Numbered from the stretch's first letter, positions 18,965-30,205 are shown. The stretch: DNA of 64,000 nt from Diplonema papillatum (GCA_030068145.1 JAPJBO010000459.1:1-64000); one strand, 5' to 3'. A program made the numbers and translations. The notes: a model not told the origin generated them from the letters alone.

Positions 18965-19615
18965 AATACTCGAGGGACTGCCTTGTGCTCATTTCGAAGG
19001 AGGCTAGAGGGGGAGAAAGCAATACAACTACAAAGTGGGTCTTTTTTGTTGAACGCTTTCGCCCGCCACTAAACCCAGTGTTACCTGTGTTTCGTGTGGG
19101 CTACAGCACATTTACCTCCTTTGATCTATCGCAACTGGCAGTCTCCTCAAGCATTTCCTACAAAGCAGGTGCTCATACAAAAATACTCGAGGGACTGCCT
19201 TGTGCCCATTTCGAAGGAGGCTAGAGGGGGAGAAAGCAATACAACTACAAAGTGGGTCTTTTTTTTACTGAACGCTTACGCCCGCCACTAAACCCAGAGT
19301 TACCTGTGTTTCGTGTGGGCTACAGCACATTTTTACCTCTTTTGATCTATCGCAACTGGCAGTCTCCTCAAGCATTTCCTACAAAGCAGGTGCTCATACC
19401 AAAATACTCGAGGGACTGCCTTGTGCTCATTTCGAAGGAGGCTAGAGGGGGAGAAATCAATACAACTACAAAGTGGGTCTTTCTTTGTTGAACGCCTACG
19501 CCCGCCACTAAACCCAGATTTACCTGTGTTTCGTGTGGGCTACAGCACATTTACCTCCTTTGATCTATCGCAACTGGCAGTCTCCTCAAGCATTTCCTAC
19601 AAAGCAGGTGCGTAT
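18965..19615 (+). repeat. Three tandem R1 units (217-221 bp)
   Basis: Units start at AATACTCGAGGGACTGCC at 18,965, 19,182 and 19,403. Each ends near CCTACAAAGCAGGTG. They are very similar to one another and to 1,124-1,330, so this was a recent local amplification. Confidence 0.85.
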
Positions 19616-20039
19616 ACAACAAAAAAAAGGGGAGGGCGCGGTGGAGCCTGCGCTTTGTCATTTTGTCTTTTTTTGGTTTTGCTTGGCCGGGACTCGATGT
19701 GTCCCCTGGACATGGTCCCTGCAGTTACGGGCCGCGATAAAATGCCTGATAATATTCAACTTTTCGAACACTAAAATGGTGTGATCCACCCTGGAGTTTT
19801 TCCGGGTTTGTGCCGGGTTTGTACCGGGGGGGGGGGGGGGGGGGGGTCCGGGTTTTTTATTTTTGTCTCCCCAGCACCCGCTAGCACCCTTGGTCGTGGA
19901 GATTTCAGGCTTCGCGGTGGATTTTGCCACGTTTCATGATCGTCTGGTGCTCGTGGGGGTTTGTCCCGCTCTTTGCGGTCCCTCGCCCTTCTGTTATGTT
20001 CAGCCTATGGGCTTCGGTATCGTGAATATTTTGTCGGTT
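19616..20039. other. Spacer with a long poly-G run
   Basis: GGGTTTGTGCCGGGTTTGTACC then about 18 G (around 19,828-19,847). The stretch before the G run (GAGTTTTTCCGGGTTTGTGC) matches 21,362-21,385. No gene. Confidence 0.45.
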
Positions 20040-20221
20040 TGAGGCCCCTTCTGTAGCTTGGAAAACGGAAAGAGAAGCAGCATCTCCATCGGATCAGAAC
20101 GAGGGACAGAAGTTCCCACGCTCAACCCGCTCGGCTGTGCCATCGGAACAGAAGTCGGCAACAAGCGGTTCGGACGGGCGGGTTCCCCGCCCATCAAGTA
20201 CAACCGGTTTTCCCTCGCCTA
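20040..20221 (+). other. Possible C-terminal exon
   Basis: One plus frame is open from about 20,043 to a stop at 20,219-20,221. It reads CSLENGKRSSISIGSERG and then TEVPTLNPLGCAIGTEVGNK to a basic end. Composition is protein-like. There is no start codon and no known family. Confidence 0.3.
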
Positions 20222-20469
20222 GAAGGTGCTGTCGGATGGCTTAAGATGGCCTGAGCAGACTGCTACCTTTGGTTCCGCATCCTTTCAAACTGTGGCTGAC
20301 CAAGCCGCTGTTTGAGCTCTGCAGGGGTTTTGATGCACTCCGAAATGCGGGTACCAACAACCCCGGCAGCTGGGAGGAATGGCTACCGAGCATGGGTGCG
20401 TGGCGTTCGTGGACGCGCAACTGCGTGCAAACAAGCGTCACGCAATTAGCAGAGACAGGTCACCACTCG

Positions 20470-20990
20470 TTCTGCAGTGGAGTTAGCATTAGCTCAATGT
20501 GTCGGGAGCAGTAGTTGTCGACTGAAAAGTAAGCACGTACCGCGGATGCAGAACATCGATGCAGACGATGAGTGCCGCAAATGCAGGGAATTCGAGGCCG
20601 TTCTACGAGCAGGCAAGATGGCAAGCGAGAGAGCGTGCCGTACCTCAGGCAGGTCACTCGAAAACGGGGACCCGAAATGGAAGATTCACCCCCAGGAACA
20701 ATACCCAGCGGACTGGAAGCGCAGGCAGGCCCGGATGGAAGCATGGGGTGAAGCAGAAGAGACAGAGGAGCGGAGAAACGGGGCCGCACCAGTGGCAGAC
20801 CCGGACGTTGGGGTTAAACAATTGAAGAAGAAGTGTAAAGACGAGGAAACACCGACTCGGGCATACCGGCCGAGAACAGCCAATCATGGAACCCAGGGCA
20901 CAAGGGAGGCTACGGCGCGGTGGTGAAGTAACGCTCGCTCGCTAGCATCCGGCAAGAGCCAGCATGACACACGAATTTGGAAATGATGCT
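20470..20990 (+). repeat. Diverged coding-like repeat, paired with 51,470-51,950
   Basis: The frame reading FEAVLRAG ... HPQEQYPADWKRRQARMEAW corresponds to FEAVMRAY ... RPQTHYPSGWERKQARWNHE at 51,470-51,670. The tails also align loosely (GCTAGC, CAAGAGC, TGACT). Two old copies of one gene-like element; the product is unknown and both are frame-disrupted. Confidence 0.45.
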
Positions 20991-21954
20991 TCATTTGGAA
21001 ACAGCGAGGGCAGAGGGTTAATCTGCTTGTACTAGGCTCCTCGGTTCCCGTAGTATCGGGGGAGTTTGAGGCAATTGCTGGCTGGTGGTCGGTTGTAGTC
21101 CGTTGCGTCAAGCACGACCGGGCTTGCCCTCTGGAGGCTTTGAAAAATAGTGGTTCCTGTCTGTCAGAGATGTGCATTCAGCGCTGCAATGGCAAAGCAT
21201 TCTGGGTACCTTCTGCGGTGGACCTACACTTTCGGTGCCGCCTTACATATTAATTGGTGTTGGTTTTTACTCGACAGGACCCTGGTGCAGTCTGTTTAGC
21301 TTGATTGCAGCGATCACCCGCCATAACCTGAAGGGGTGGTGCAAAATAAAAAATCGGACCCCCCTTGAGTTTTTCCGGGTTTGTGCCGGGTTTGCACCGG
21401 GCATATGGATCACACCATAAAAGATAAATAAAAGATTCCGGGGAGGCATCATGTGTCGAACGGTCAGGGTCAAATATTGACACGTTGTTTTGACAGCCAG
21501 ACGGTCAAATAATTGGTATTTCTCGACCCCCTTCCCCTTTTCTACTGTGAAACCAAAACTCATTTCGTCCATCTTGGCCTGTTTCTTTAAATGCCTTCAC
21601 AGTATCAGGTACCAGCTGACCCATTTTAATGACCAAGCTCCACATCTGCTTGACCTCCAACCTCGCTTTGGCGAGTGGTAGTGAGTGGCTCGGTCAGAAA
21701 CGTAAGGATTCCATCTTGCCAAAGATGCGTGAGAGAGTGAGAGTGAGAGAGAGAGAGGGTGTATTGTGTGCTTGTGCGGGTGTGTTTGCTTGATTGCATG
21801 AGGATGCTAGCTTGAAGGCACTGGATTAATCGCTGCCCAGCGAGCCCAGTGTCGCCTCGCACGCATAAGCTCTCAACACGTCTTTGCAGCGAATGACCCG
21901 TAATCTCGTTGTATTGCGTGACCTTTGATTATTTTTGGAATCCGCGCAAAAACC
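20991..21954. other. Spacer, no gene recognised
   Basis: It holds a copy of the short GAGTTTTTCCGGGTTTGTGC block (21,362) and a GA-rich microsatellite (21,727-21,760). I see no supported exon. Confidence 0.4.
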
Positions 21955-22215
21955 GCAGGTACCAGGGAAAGCCTGCTACACGGGAGCCAAGCTTGACAAG
22001 TTCGGCGGTATTGCAGAGCCACGGGTCAAGTGGCTACCGGTTTCCCAAACTAAAGCATCAAGGCGTGGCCCACCTTGGGGCTGCGCTCGCAAGCTCGTCG
22101 AGACGGTCAGCCACAGGGCAGAGCAGACGGGGTTGTAGCACTGTGCTGCCTCCGACTCATGCTTTGCAAGCTGTGGTTGACCGTCACGTTCCAGGACCAG
22201 GAGCGGCCTTCTTTT
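21955..22215 (+). repeat. Dispersed repeat R3, second copy
   Basis: Matches 11,395-11,675 with small deletions. It is followed by a T-rich tail. Confidence 0.8.
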
Positions 22216-22717
22216 TTATTTTTTTCATTTTTTCGTCTTCGGGACTCGCGCAAACACCGCGTGTTTCGGTGGCTCTTCATTCAACATGCAATGATGTTCT
22301 GTGAAGAAATGCGTAGTTTTGTTTTATTCTTTTTCTTGTTAGTTGTCGACAACTTTTAAGAAGGAAGTGCTCGAGGAGGAACTCGCTCAGTTTGAAAAAA
22401 AAATGTTCGCAGGGCTTCGCAAATATTTCTTGCAGTTTACTGAGGGAATAGGAGCAAGACGCATGGCTAGATGAGCACGACCACCTCGAATCGACACCAG
22501 GAGAATTCGGCTGGAGCTGGTTTCTACAACTAGTAATATTCCGGCAAAAAGGTAGCACTCCTCAACTAGCCCGAACCAACAGGATCAAAGAATGTCAGTC
22601 ACACCATAGAGCCAGCAGTGCGTGAGGCCAGAAGAGGCGTTTTGGAAATCTGGAAAAAAGTTGGACTTTTTCTTGGTCCGCATAACAGACCTTATGACGG
22701 TTTACTGATCGCGATGA

Positions 22718-23375
22718 GCTCCGATGAAGAGAACCGTGAAAAATAGACCCCGGGGACCAAATGTTATGTGCGCGGTTCGTGGGTCTTTACCAGATGCGGG
22801 GCACCGGGCGTGGAAAACTACAGGTTTTCATTGGGAAGGACGGGAATCGACCCACTGGTTGGTGACATTTCTTTGCTGGCCCATGTAGCAGACCTTTTTC
22901 GGGGAATTTGTGCTCAAGTTCAGCTCCGATGAAGAGAACCGTGGAAAATAGAGCCGGGGACCAATAATTATGTGCGTGGTTCGTGGGTCTTTACCAGATC
23001 CGGGGCACCGGGCATGGAAAACTACAGGTTTTCATTGGGAAGGACGGGAATCGACCCACTGGTTGGTGACATTTCTTTGCTGGCCCATGTAGTAGACCTT
23101 TTTCGGGGAATTTGTGCTCAAGTTCAGCTCCGATGAAGAGAACCGTGAAAAATAGACCCGGGGACCAAATGTTATGTGCGCGGTTCGTGGGTCTTTACCA
23201 GATGCGGGGCACCGGGCGTGGAAAACTACAGGTTTTCATTGGGAAGGACGGGAATCGACCCACTGGTTGGTGACATTTCTTTGCTGGCCCATGTAGCAGA
23301 CCTTTTTCGGGGAATTTGTGCTCAAGTTCAGCTCCGATGAAGAGAACCGTGAAAAATAGACCCGGGGACCACAAA
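22718..23375. repeat. 204-205-bp tandem array, about 3.2 units
   Basis: GCTCCGATGAAGAGAACCGTG starts at 22,718, 22,923, 23,127 and 23,331. On the minus strand each unit contains GGGTCGATTCCCGTCC, a B-box-like motif shared with 18,040-18,150. The array may be a tandemised SINE. Confidence 0.8.
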
Positions 23376-24184
23376 TTACGTGCGTCTTTCAAGGAGAAGG
23401 GAGTTCCCGCGGGTTCCGGGTTTGCGGTACGTTTTCCATTTATTTTTCGGGAAAATTACAGGATCGGCACGCCGAATACAAGAGGTGCCTCTTGTATTTC
23501 GACACCCCCCCAGTAAGAAAACGAACGATAACACAGACACAAATATAGCTCAAGCATCTGCAGAACAACACGAAGAGCCGCTAGGCGAAACCCCGTTCTC
23601 GTATTCATTTTCACCTTTCCATGGAAATATTTTCCCAGAAGGTCCCGCTGAGGTAAAAAAGTCACGTGTCCAAGATTTGGGTTCTTGAGAGAAGGATTTC
23701 GCCATTATCAACAGGTTCCGCAGCTTGCGCTATTGGATACACCGCGAGAAGTAGGAGAAAGTGGAAAAGGGAAACTAGAGTTTTATTTATGATCAGAAGG
23801 TCTTACTTGGGCGGTTCCGTTTCCTACACATTGCATGTGGCTAAAGAATTCGTCCCCGCCACGGAAATCTGTGGCCAGCGCGGACTGCCTGGGGTCGGCA
23901 GTGCCTTTGCGTACGGTCAGTCTTCACCGAATCTGGCCGAGCTGACCGGAAATTCTCATACAATGATCCCCTGCAAGTTCAAAGAATGGTTGAGTCACAG
24001 CTCTTAACAAACACACAGCCTCAACGGTCAACAGGAGACCCTAAACACCGACCCTCTAAACTACAATAAACGCTATAGGGGGCCGGTCCTGCTTTAGGCT
24101 CTCGGCTCCCGCGATCGTGAGCGTTGGGATCGGAGGAGATCACTCGCCCGTCGTTGCTACCGATTGGCTGTGGGATAGAGCTTG
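23376..24184. other. Spacer with weak coding-like frames
   Basis: A plus-strand frame ending at 24,007 reads FVPATEICGQRGLPGVGSAF and continues about 35 codons to a stop. It has no family match and no clear exon borders, so I do not call a gene. Confidence 0.3.
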
Positions 24185-24330
24185 GGAGAAAATCTTAATT
24201 CGTGTTCAGGCGCTACTTGCCTCTCAAGTGTTTGATGCTAGCATCAAGTCTTCTTCGCGGAATGCAGAGTCTTATTTGCTGTTCTTTTCTTTCTTTCGTT
24301 GTCGACAACTTCTTTTTTCTCCTTCTACAT
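24185..24330 (+). repeat. Dispersed repeat R8
   Basis: TTCAGGCGCTACTTGCCTCTC to TTGTCGACAACTTC. Also at 46,350-46,500, with partial copies at 48,585-48,645 and 18,690-18,760. Confidence 0.7.
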
Positions 24331-24765
24331 TCTGTACCATGGTATTTTCGGACTTTCTGGTGCCGTAGAGTAGTTCTTCTTTCGCTATGCCGCCCACGTC
24401 GATGTTCGTTTAGCCTTGAGTTTTTTTATTATTGGATTAGCAGCGGCTGCCGTGGCACCGTCCCTTTGTGCGTCTGCTTCGCAGAAGAAGTGTGGGAAAG
24501 GAGTCCAGGACTCCGTGGTTTGAAACCATGTGGTATGGCTCCACTTCCTCCTTCCTTCGTCCGTTCATCTTAAAAAAGACTGGCGCTTCGTTTTGTTTGT
24601 GCGTGCCGGTTGATCGTTTTCCTGTGTGTATTCAGGTAAGGAATTCTGATCAACCACCAAAACACGCTGCCTACGTCTTTTTAGCCTGCACAATACATTG
24701 AAGGGCAACCCACAAGATTGTTAGTACTAAAAAAAGGGGGTTTAAATTGGGTTGTGGCTCGTAAC

Positions 24766-24925
24766 CAACCGCCACGGGGCACTACTTCCACCAGGTGAGA
24801 GAGCTTGGGAGAGGGAAGCTCGTTGTTTGGCAACAAGTTCAGCGCCCGAATCCAAGCGATGTTTCTCAGCTAGAGGAAGCAAAAGTCGTAACAAGGTTGC
24901 TGTAGGTGAACCTGCAGCAGGATCA
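24766..24925 (+). rRNA. 3' end of small-subunit (18S) rRNA, fragment
   Basis: The segment contains AAGTCGTAACAAGG (24,883-24,896) and GTAGGTGAACCTGC, the universal 3' end of SSU rRNA, ending GGATCA at 24,920-24,925. Helix 45 is 24,898-24,919: TGCTG pairs with CAGCA, then TAGG with CCTG around the loop TGAA. The usual TTCCG/CGGAA pair is replaced on both sides, so pairing is kept. Helix 44 is also recognisable (GCTTGG at 24,803 with CCAAGC at 24,852, and a terminal hairpin 24,819-24,837). Upstream, the normally invariant CCGCCCGTC site is not intact. No 5.8S or LSU sequence is seen downstream. It is a fragment, either a remnant of rDNA or a retroposed end. Confidence 0.75.
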
Positions 24926-25836
24926 CTACCAAACACTTCAACTCTGAATGGAACGAGGAAACGACTTTCAAACAGATTGGGGACACCTTACGCCAGGTCT
25001 CGGTTCATCCCGCGTCGCCAGTCTTGTTGAAACCAGGATACTGGCAGGGCTCAATGAAGTAACCCAACTATTCCCTGCAGGATTGGCATGGCTTTTTGTT
25101 TGTGCGCACTGCCTTCAACCCTGTTTTGTTCATCTAACGGGAGTGAGGATAGTACGCTGCCATCGGTCTGTTTTTGTTCTTGACAAATTGCATTTGTTAG
25201 ACAAAAAGAACGCTGTGTGAGAGCCCGCGCGCTGCGGAAACTTCTTTGCCGGACTATGTGAATTGTATGGGAGCTGGCTCTTTCGCACGTCGACTTTCTT
25301 TTCCCCACGGATTGTTATGGAGTGGTTGTTTCTTCGCTGGAATTGCTTGATTTTTCTAACTTTATGAGGGTCGGAAGAAAATTTCGCTGCTGTTGCTCAC
25401 TTCCTTTTCTTTTTGAGCAGAAATCGCAGGATACAGAGGGGCGGGTACATTTTGAGGACCTAAAGGTCCCCGACTAGGCCCCTAAGGTCATTTAAATTTG
25501 TTCCTAGGCCCCTAAGGTACTTTTCTCTTTTTGTGCGGTCGACGATATACGTCGTTCTGATGTCTGACGACTTTGTTTCCTTGCTTGCTTTGTTTTCCTT
25601 GTAGACCTTTTATTTCCTCCTTTTTTTTTTTTTTTTTTTTTTTTAGACTGGTTCTTGCAGTAAGCGGTCGGTTTTTTGACGTCGCCGTTTGACATTTTTT
25701 TTTTTTTTTTTGTCGCCAAACAATGTTTGCCAAACATGAAATGTTGGAGGAAAATCCGAAGCTCTTTGCAAACCGTGGCATGATTGCTTGAATCCAGAGA
25801 GACACTGCATGCAACAAATTCAATAACGACCCGCGT
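24926..25836. other. Spacer with R4 repeat and poly-T tracts
   Basis: R4 copy at 25,078-25,260. Two copies of CTAGGCCCCTAAGGT lie near 25,475 and 25,504. Long T runs lie at about 25,619-25,644 and 25,696-25,711. No gene. Confidence 0.45.
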
Positions 25837-27615
25837 TCACGCCCCGGTGTAGCACGCCGCGCCGCAGGTGGAGGGCAGGTTGGGCCCCTGCTGCGGCGTG
25901 GTCTGGCACCACGCGTCTGCGGGGGCTGCAAGCGCGCGGGCGAAGACGGCGAACGCCGGCTCGCCTCCGCCGACGGCGGAGAGAGCGACCGTCTCGCCTG
26001 CCGGGACCTCGGCCCGGAACGTCTTCATCGGGTGCGGGCCGCCGCCGCCGCCGCCGCGGCTGAAGGACGGGGCGCACGGGCCAATCTGCCATCCGTCCTC
26101 TGCCAGCAGGCTCGGCCACAACCCCTGGTGCATCACACCGGCGCACGCCGCGCAGCTGTACACACTCACAAAGAACTCGCACGGCCCCGCCGCAGAGCAG
26201 CAGCGCAGCTTCAGGCTGTCCGCCTCAACCAGCCCGCCCGTCCGCGTCTGGTGCAGCGTCGCCCCCGCCGACATCGAACGCGGGATCCCACCCAGCGACA
26301 GCGGCAGCAGCGGCGCCGCGCCGCCCGCGTCGAAGTCAGCCTCCAGCGGCCCTGCCGACGATGGCAGGTCGACGCCGTTGACCTGCACAGTGTACCCATT
26401 CGCCGGGCACACCTCCGTGCAAATCCCACGGCTTGGGCTGAACGCCAGCGCTCCGAAGAACGGCGCGGCGCTGGCCGTGAACCTATCGGAGAACACACTG
26501 CCGCGAGCAGGGGGCACAGCTGCCGTACACGCCGCCCCGACGACGATCAACGAAGGGTCGGGGAGCGAATCGTCGACGTCGGAGGAGAACTCGTTTATTT
26601 GAACGGGCGACCCGGCCGTATGTACGCAGTAAAGGTCGTGTCCTGTTTCGGACGCGTGGTTGCACCTGGCGACGATCTGCCCCGCCGTCAGCGTAGCCGA
26701 GTCAGAAATGCTGGCGCCGGCTCCGTATCCCGCTGTGTTCGACGACATTTCGAGCTTTCCGGACACGACTAAACTGCCCGATTCTCCGAGGGAGACGGCG
26801 CCGCCGTAGGAGGGCCCCGCCGAGTTGAGGACGAAGAGCGCGTTGCCGACGGCAACGTCGGCCTGAATCACGGTCATGCCGCCGCCGCCGCTGCCAGAAC
26901 GGCACCCGCGTGCAGTCAGCGTTCCCGTGACGGTGACCGACGACTGGGTGATGGTGGCGCCTCCACCTGTGCAATTTTCGAGCAGGAGAGAGCCCGCGTC
27001 CAACGTCGCCTCGTGCAGCGACAGCCCCCCAAACGCCGAGCATCTTACGAGGGAGAGCGAGGTCACCTTCCACTGGCTCCCGGTGACCCACGCGCAGCCG
27101 TCGTCGCTGTCGGCGACCGACAACTCCGTCGCCTCGAAGTTCTGCACGAGAAGCGATTGCAAAGCGGGTTTGTCTTTGACCGACCCGAAGCAGGACACCC
27201 TGTCGAAGTGCACGGTATGGATGAGCGACAACGCCAACGCGCCGGTGAACGACACGTCTGTCGCCCGGAGGCTTCCGGAGGTGGCGCCCCCCTCGACGAC
27301 GATGTCCCCATGGAACACGCAGCCGCTGAACCGCAGCTCGACGCCGTTTGCGACGGTGAAGACCAGCAGGTGGCTGGTTGCGATCGCGGTGCCCGAAGGG
27401 CATACCAGCTCGAACGGCGCCGAGACCGACAACGACGCGTCCGCATCCGCAGCGCCGAAGCCCAGCCACGTCGCGCAGTCCAACTTCTGCTCCAACGCCG
27501 TTTCCAACGTCCTGATCGTCGTCACCGCAACGCAGGCCGCCTCGCCCCCCGCCGCCAACAGCAGCACCGCGCAGCACGCCCAGACGGTTCCGAACGGTCT
27601 CAAAAAAGTCGGCAT
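25837..27615 (-). CDS. Secreted beta-helix-like surface protein
   Basis: I choose the ATG at 27,615 (592 residues) because it opens a clear signal peptide (MPTFLRPFGTVWACCAVLLL, then AAGGEA before the mature end). The longer in-frame start at 27,807 would bury it behind 64 residues encoded by dispersed repeats. The mature protein has recurring short hydrophobic strands separated by turns (GDIVVEGGATSGSLRATDVS, VTVTGTLTARGC, GGAVSLGESGSLVVSGKLEM, SSNTAGYGAG), the pattern of right-handed parallel beta-helix and autotransporter-passenger-like repeats. The last ~200 residues are Cys-containing and not repetitive. No transmembrane anchor is obvious. Likely extracellular; substrate unknown. Confidence 0.65.
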   Translation of the reverse strand: MPTFLRPFGTVWACCAVLLLAAGGEAACVAVTTIRTLETALEQKLDCATWLGFGAADADASLSVSAPFELVCPSGTAIATSHLLVFTVANGVELRFSGCVFHGDIVVEGGATSGSLRATDVSFTGALALSLIHTVHFDRVSCFGSVKDKPALQSLLVQNFEATELSVADSDDGCAWVTGSQWKVTSLSLVRCSAFGGLSLHEATLDAGSLLLENCTGGGATITQSSVTVTGTLTARGCRSGSGGGGMTVIQADVAVGNALFVLNSAGPSYGGAVSLGESGSLVVSGKLEMSSNTAGYGAGASISDSATLTAGQIVARCNHASETGHDLYCVHTAGSPVQINEFSSDVDDSLPDPSLIVVGAACTAAVPPARGSVFSDRFTASAAPFFGALAFSPSRGICTEVCPANGYTVQVNGVDLPSSAGPLEADFDAGGAAPLLPLSLGGIPRSMSAGATLHQTRTGGLVEADSLKLRCCSAAGPCEFFVSVYSCAACAGVMHQGLWPSLLAEDGWQIGPCAPSFSRGGGGGGPHPMKTFRAEVPAGETVALSAVGGGEPAFAVFARALAAPADAWCQTTPQQGPNLPSTCGAACYTGA

Positions 27616-27835
27616 TCTTCCGGTTCGACTAAATTTATCTCCCTCTTGTGTGCTGCCGACGATCGGGGTTGATGTATGCAGTCTGGTGTCTTTTGTCGTT
27701 TTTTTTGTTCTATTTTCTTCTTTTGTGGAATTCTTGTTGTTATACAAGCACCTGCTTTGTGGAAAAATCCTCGAGGCTTTTAGCCTGCGCAACGCATTGC
27801 AGGGCAACCCGCAAGATTGTTAGGACTTCGCCTGG

Positions 27836-28456
27836 ACACACACGTTGCGGATGAAAGTCAACGCCAACGCGCCGGTGACAGACACGGGTGTCGCCCGGAG
27901 GCTTCCGGAGGTGGCGTCCCCCTCGACGACGATGTCCTCCTGGAACACGCAGCCGCTGAACCGCAGCTCGACGCCGTTTGCGACGGTGAAGACCAGCAGG
28001 TGACTGGTTGCGATCACGGTGCCCGAAGGTCATACCAGCTCGAACGGCGCCGAGACCGACAACGACGCGTCCGCATCCGCAGCGTCGAAGCCCAGCCACG
28101 TCGCGCAGTCCAACTTCTGCTCCAACGCCGTTTCCAACGTCCTGATCGTCGACACGGCCGCCTCGCCCCCCGCCGCCAACAGCAGCACCGCGCAGCACGC
28201 CCAGACGGTTCCGAACGGTCTCAAAAAAGTCGGCATTCTTCCGGTTCGACTAAATTTATCTCCCTCTTGTGTGCTGCCGACGATCGGGGTTGATGTATGC
28301 AGTCTGGTGTCTTTTGTCGTTTTTTTTGTTCTATTTTCTTCTTTTGTGGAATTCTTGTTGTTATACAAGCACCTGCTTTGTGGAAAAATCCTCGAGGCTT
28401 TTAGCCTGCGCAACGCATTGCAGGGCAACCCGCAAGATTGTTAGGACTTCGCCTGG
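27836..28456 (-). pseudogene. Tandem partial copy of the beta-helix gene (copy 2)
   Basis: The 5' half of the gene, from upstream sequence through the signal peptide to the GVELRFSGCVF codons, is repeated. The next copy is exactly 621 bp away. The start is at 28,236. The codon after FELV has become TGA (28,030-28,032), ending the protein near residue 95. Homology stops near 27,843. Confidence 0.85.
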
Positions 28457-28960
28457 ACACACACGTTGCGGATGAAAGTCAACGCCAACGCGCCGGTGAC
28501 AGACACGGGTGTCGCCCGGAGGCTTCCGGAGGTGGCGTCCCCCTCGACGACGATGTCCTCCTGGAACACGCAGCCGCTGAACCGCAGCTCGACGCCGTTT
28601 GCGACGGTGAAGACCAGCAGGTGACTGGTTGCGATCACGGTGCCCGAAGGTCATACCAGCTCGAACGGCGCCGAGACCGACAACGACGCGTCCGCATCCG
28701 CAGCGTCGAAGCCCAGCCACATCGCGCAGTCCAACTTCTGCTCCAACGCCGTTTCCAACGTCCCGATCGCCGTCACCGCAACGCAGGCCACCTCGCCCCC
28801 GCCGCCAACAGCAGCACCGCGCAGCACGCCCAGACGGTTCCGAACGGTCTCAAAAAATAGTCGGCATTCTTCCGGTTCGGCTAATTTTTTTCTCTCTCTT
28901 GCGTTGCCGACAAACTACGGGGTTGATGTATACAGTCTGGTGTCACTTCTTTGGACCCCG
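28457..28960 (-). pseudogene. Tandem partial copy of the beta-helix gene (copy 3)
   Basis: It matches copy 2 with a 621-bp offset and carries the same TGA (28,651-28,653), so the mutation predates the second duplication. A 2-bp insertion gives an early stop four codons after the ATG. Homology to the upstream region extends to about 28,950. Confidence 0.8.
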
Positions 28961-29028
28961 ACGCCAGATCCAGGTTCCAAGTGGGCCCGGGTTCTGGTAA
29001 GCAGGACTGACGACGCAGGATGAACCGA

Positions 29029-29222
29029 GTGACTTAAGGTGTCCGAGTGTTCGCTCATCAGATCCCACAAAGGGTGTCGGTTCATCTTGACAGCAGGACG
29101 GTGGCTACGGAAGTCGGCATCCGATAATGAGTGTAACAACTCGCCTGCCGAATGTACCGGTCCCGAAAATGGATGATGCTGCCCAAGCGATCCACCAGTA
29201 GTTGGCCGCGTACTGGTATCAC
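29029..29222 (+). repeat. Dispersed repeat R2, same orientation as the 1,452 copy
   Basis: A close match to 1,452-1,640 with a few substitutions, extending into the CCGCGTACTGGTATCACAA part shared with 15,255 and 54,945. Confidence 0.75.
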
Positions 29223-30019
29223 AAGTCAGATCCCAGACGCACCTCGGGCTCGCTCCGACTCGGCTGACAGCGCTCGGGTCCCTTGTTGGTGGGTTGGTGC
29301 GGCAGCATCACTTTGTATCATTTCGGCGAAAAAAGAAAGCTAAAAGGGAAAGCTACAGCAGCGGGACGTGGGTTGAGTTCGACTGGATCTGCACAGTACA
29401 AGCGAGAGAAAGAGAGAGAGAAAGACTAACTAAGGGTTGCATAAAGCAGGTTTGTGGGGAGGAGGGTACACAGAAAGCACCTTCCTTTGCATGCACGGCA
29501 GACCGGCCATGTGCTGGTTGCGGTCGTTGGCCGCTTAAGCTTTGCGGCCATGAAGCTGGCATGTCGTAGCAGTAGTTTGAACTTGATATGCAGCAACAAT
29601 CTGTGACGATAGACTGCACATAGTAATAGGTATTAACCCTATGGAGCAGAGGCTTGTCCTGTGTGTAATGAGACCCCCTCGCGCTTTCTATTGTGACGAG
29701 TCATCTCCGGTATTATTTTGACCGCAATACGCGACCAAAAGAGAGTGACTGCACTGATGCGGTTCTGAGGCTGGAGCTCAGTGCGAAGGGCCACCACCGG
29801 TGCTTATTTCGACGGAGGCTAGAGAGGACAGGTACAACAGGAATTGGGCCCTTTTTTGCTGAACGCTTACGCCCGGTACGGTTTATGCTTGTTTCGGGGG
29901 GGAGGGCTCTTCCTTTCGGATCACTGCAACTACCGGCCTCGTCGAGTAGTGCGTAAACAAAAACAATTTCAACAACAACAAAAGACGAGAACTTCGCTCG
30001 CACGAAACGTTTTTGAGGA
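29223..30019. other. Spacer with GA microsatellite and a diverged R1 part
   Basis: GA-rich tract at 29,402-29,430. An R1-like stretch lies at 29,793-29,962 (GAACGCTTACGCCCG). No gene recognised. Confidence 0.4.
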
Positions 30020-30205
30020 GGAGGGGGATTGCAAGGGGGGAATTGCGAGAACGTGCCTGGAATGGGCATGTGCTCAACACCGCACTGGTCCCGTCTGCGC
30101 CGTGTTTCGGTCCTTTAAGCCACGGACACATAAGGCGGACCATCATCAGCGCGGAACCTGAGTGTCTGCAGACAGGACTGCGGTGTGAGTCTGGTTTGTC
30201 AGGCG
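30020..30205 (+). repeat. Dispersed repeat R5
   Basis: Contains GGAATGGGCATGTGCTCAAC and CCGTCTGCGCCGTGTTTCGG. Copies at 58,243-58,335 and 62,228-62,395, and a diverged one at 63,290-63,425. Just after it, 30,206-30,639 has no recognised gene. Confidence 0.75.

Noticed and set aside
22718-23375. CRISPR-like direct repeats
   Set aside because: Units are 204 bp and nearly identical throughout, with no repeat-spacer pattern; the genome is eukaryotic.
27616-27807. N-terminal extension of the beta-helix ORF
   Set aside because: The 64 extra residues come from dispersed repeats (R7 and an R1 piece) and precede a clear signal peptide, so the later ATG is preferred.
25868-27823. Plus-strand ORFs of 244 and 315 codons
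   Set aside because: Antisense shadows of the GC-rich beta-helix gene; the minus strand has the signal peptide and the strand-turn pattern.
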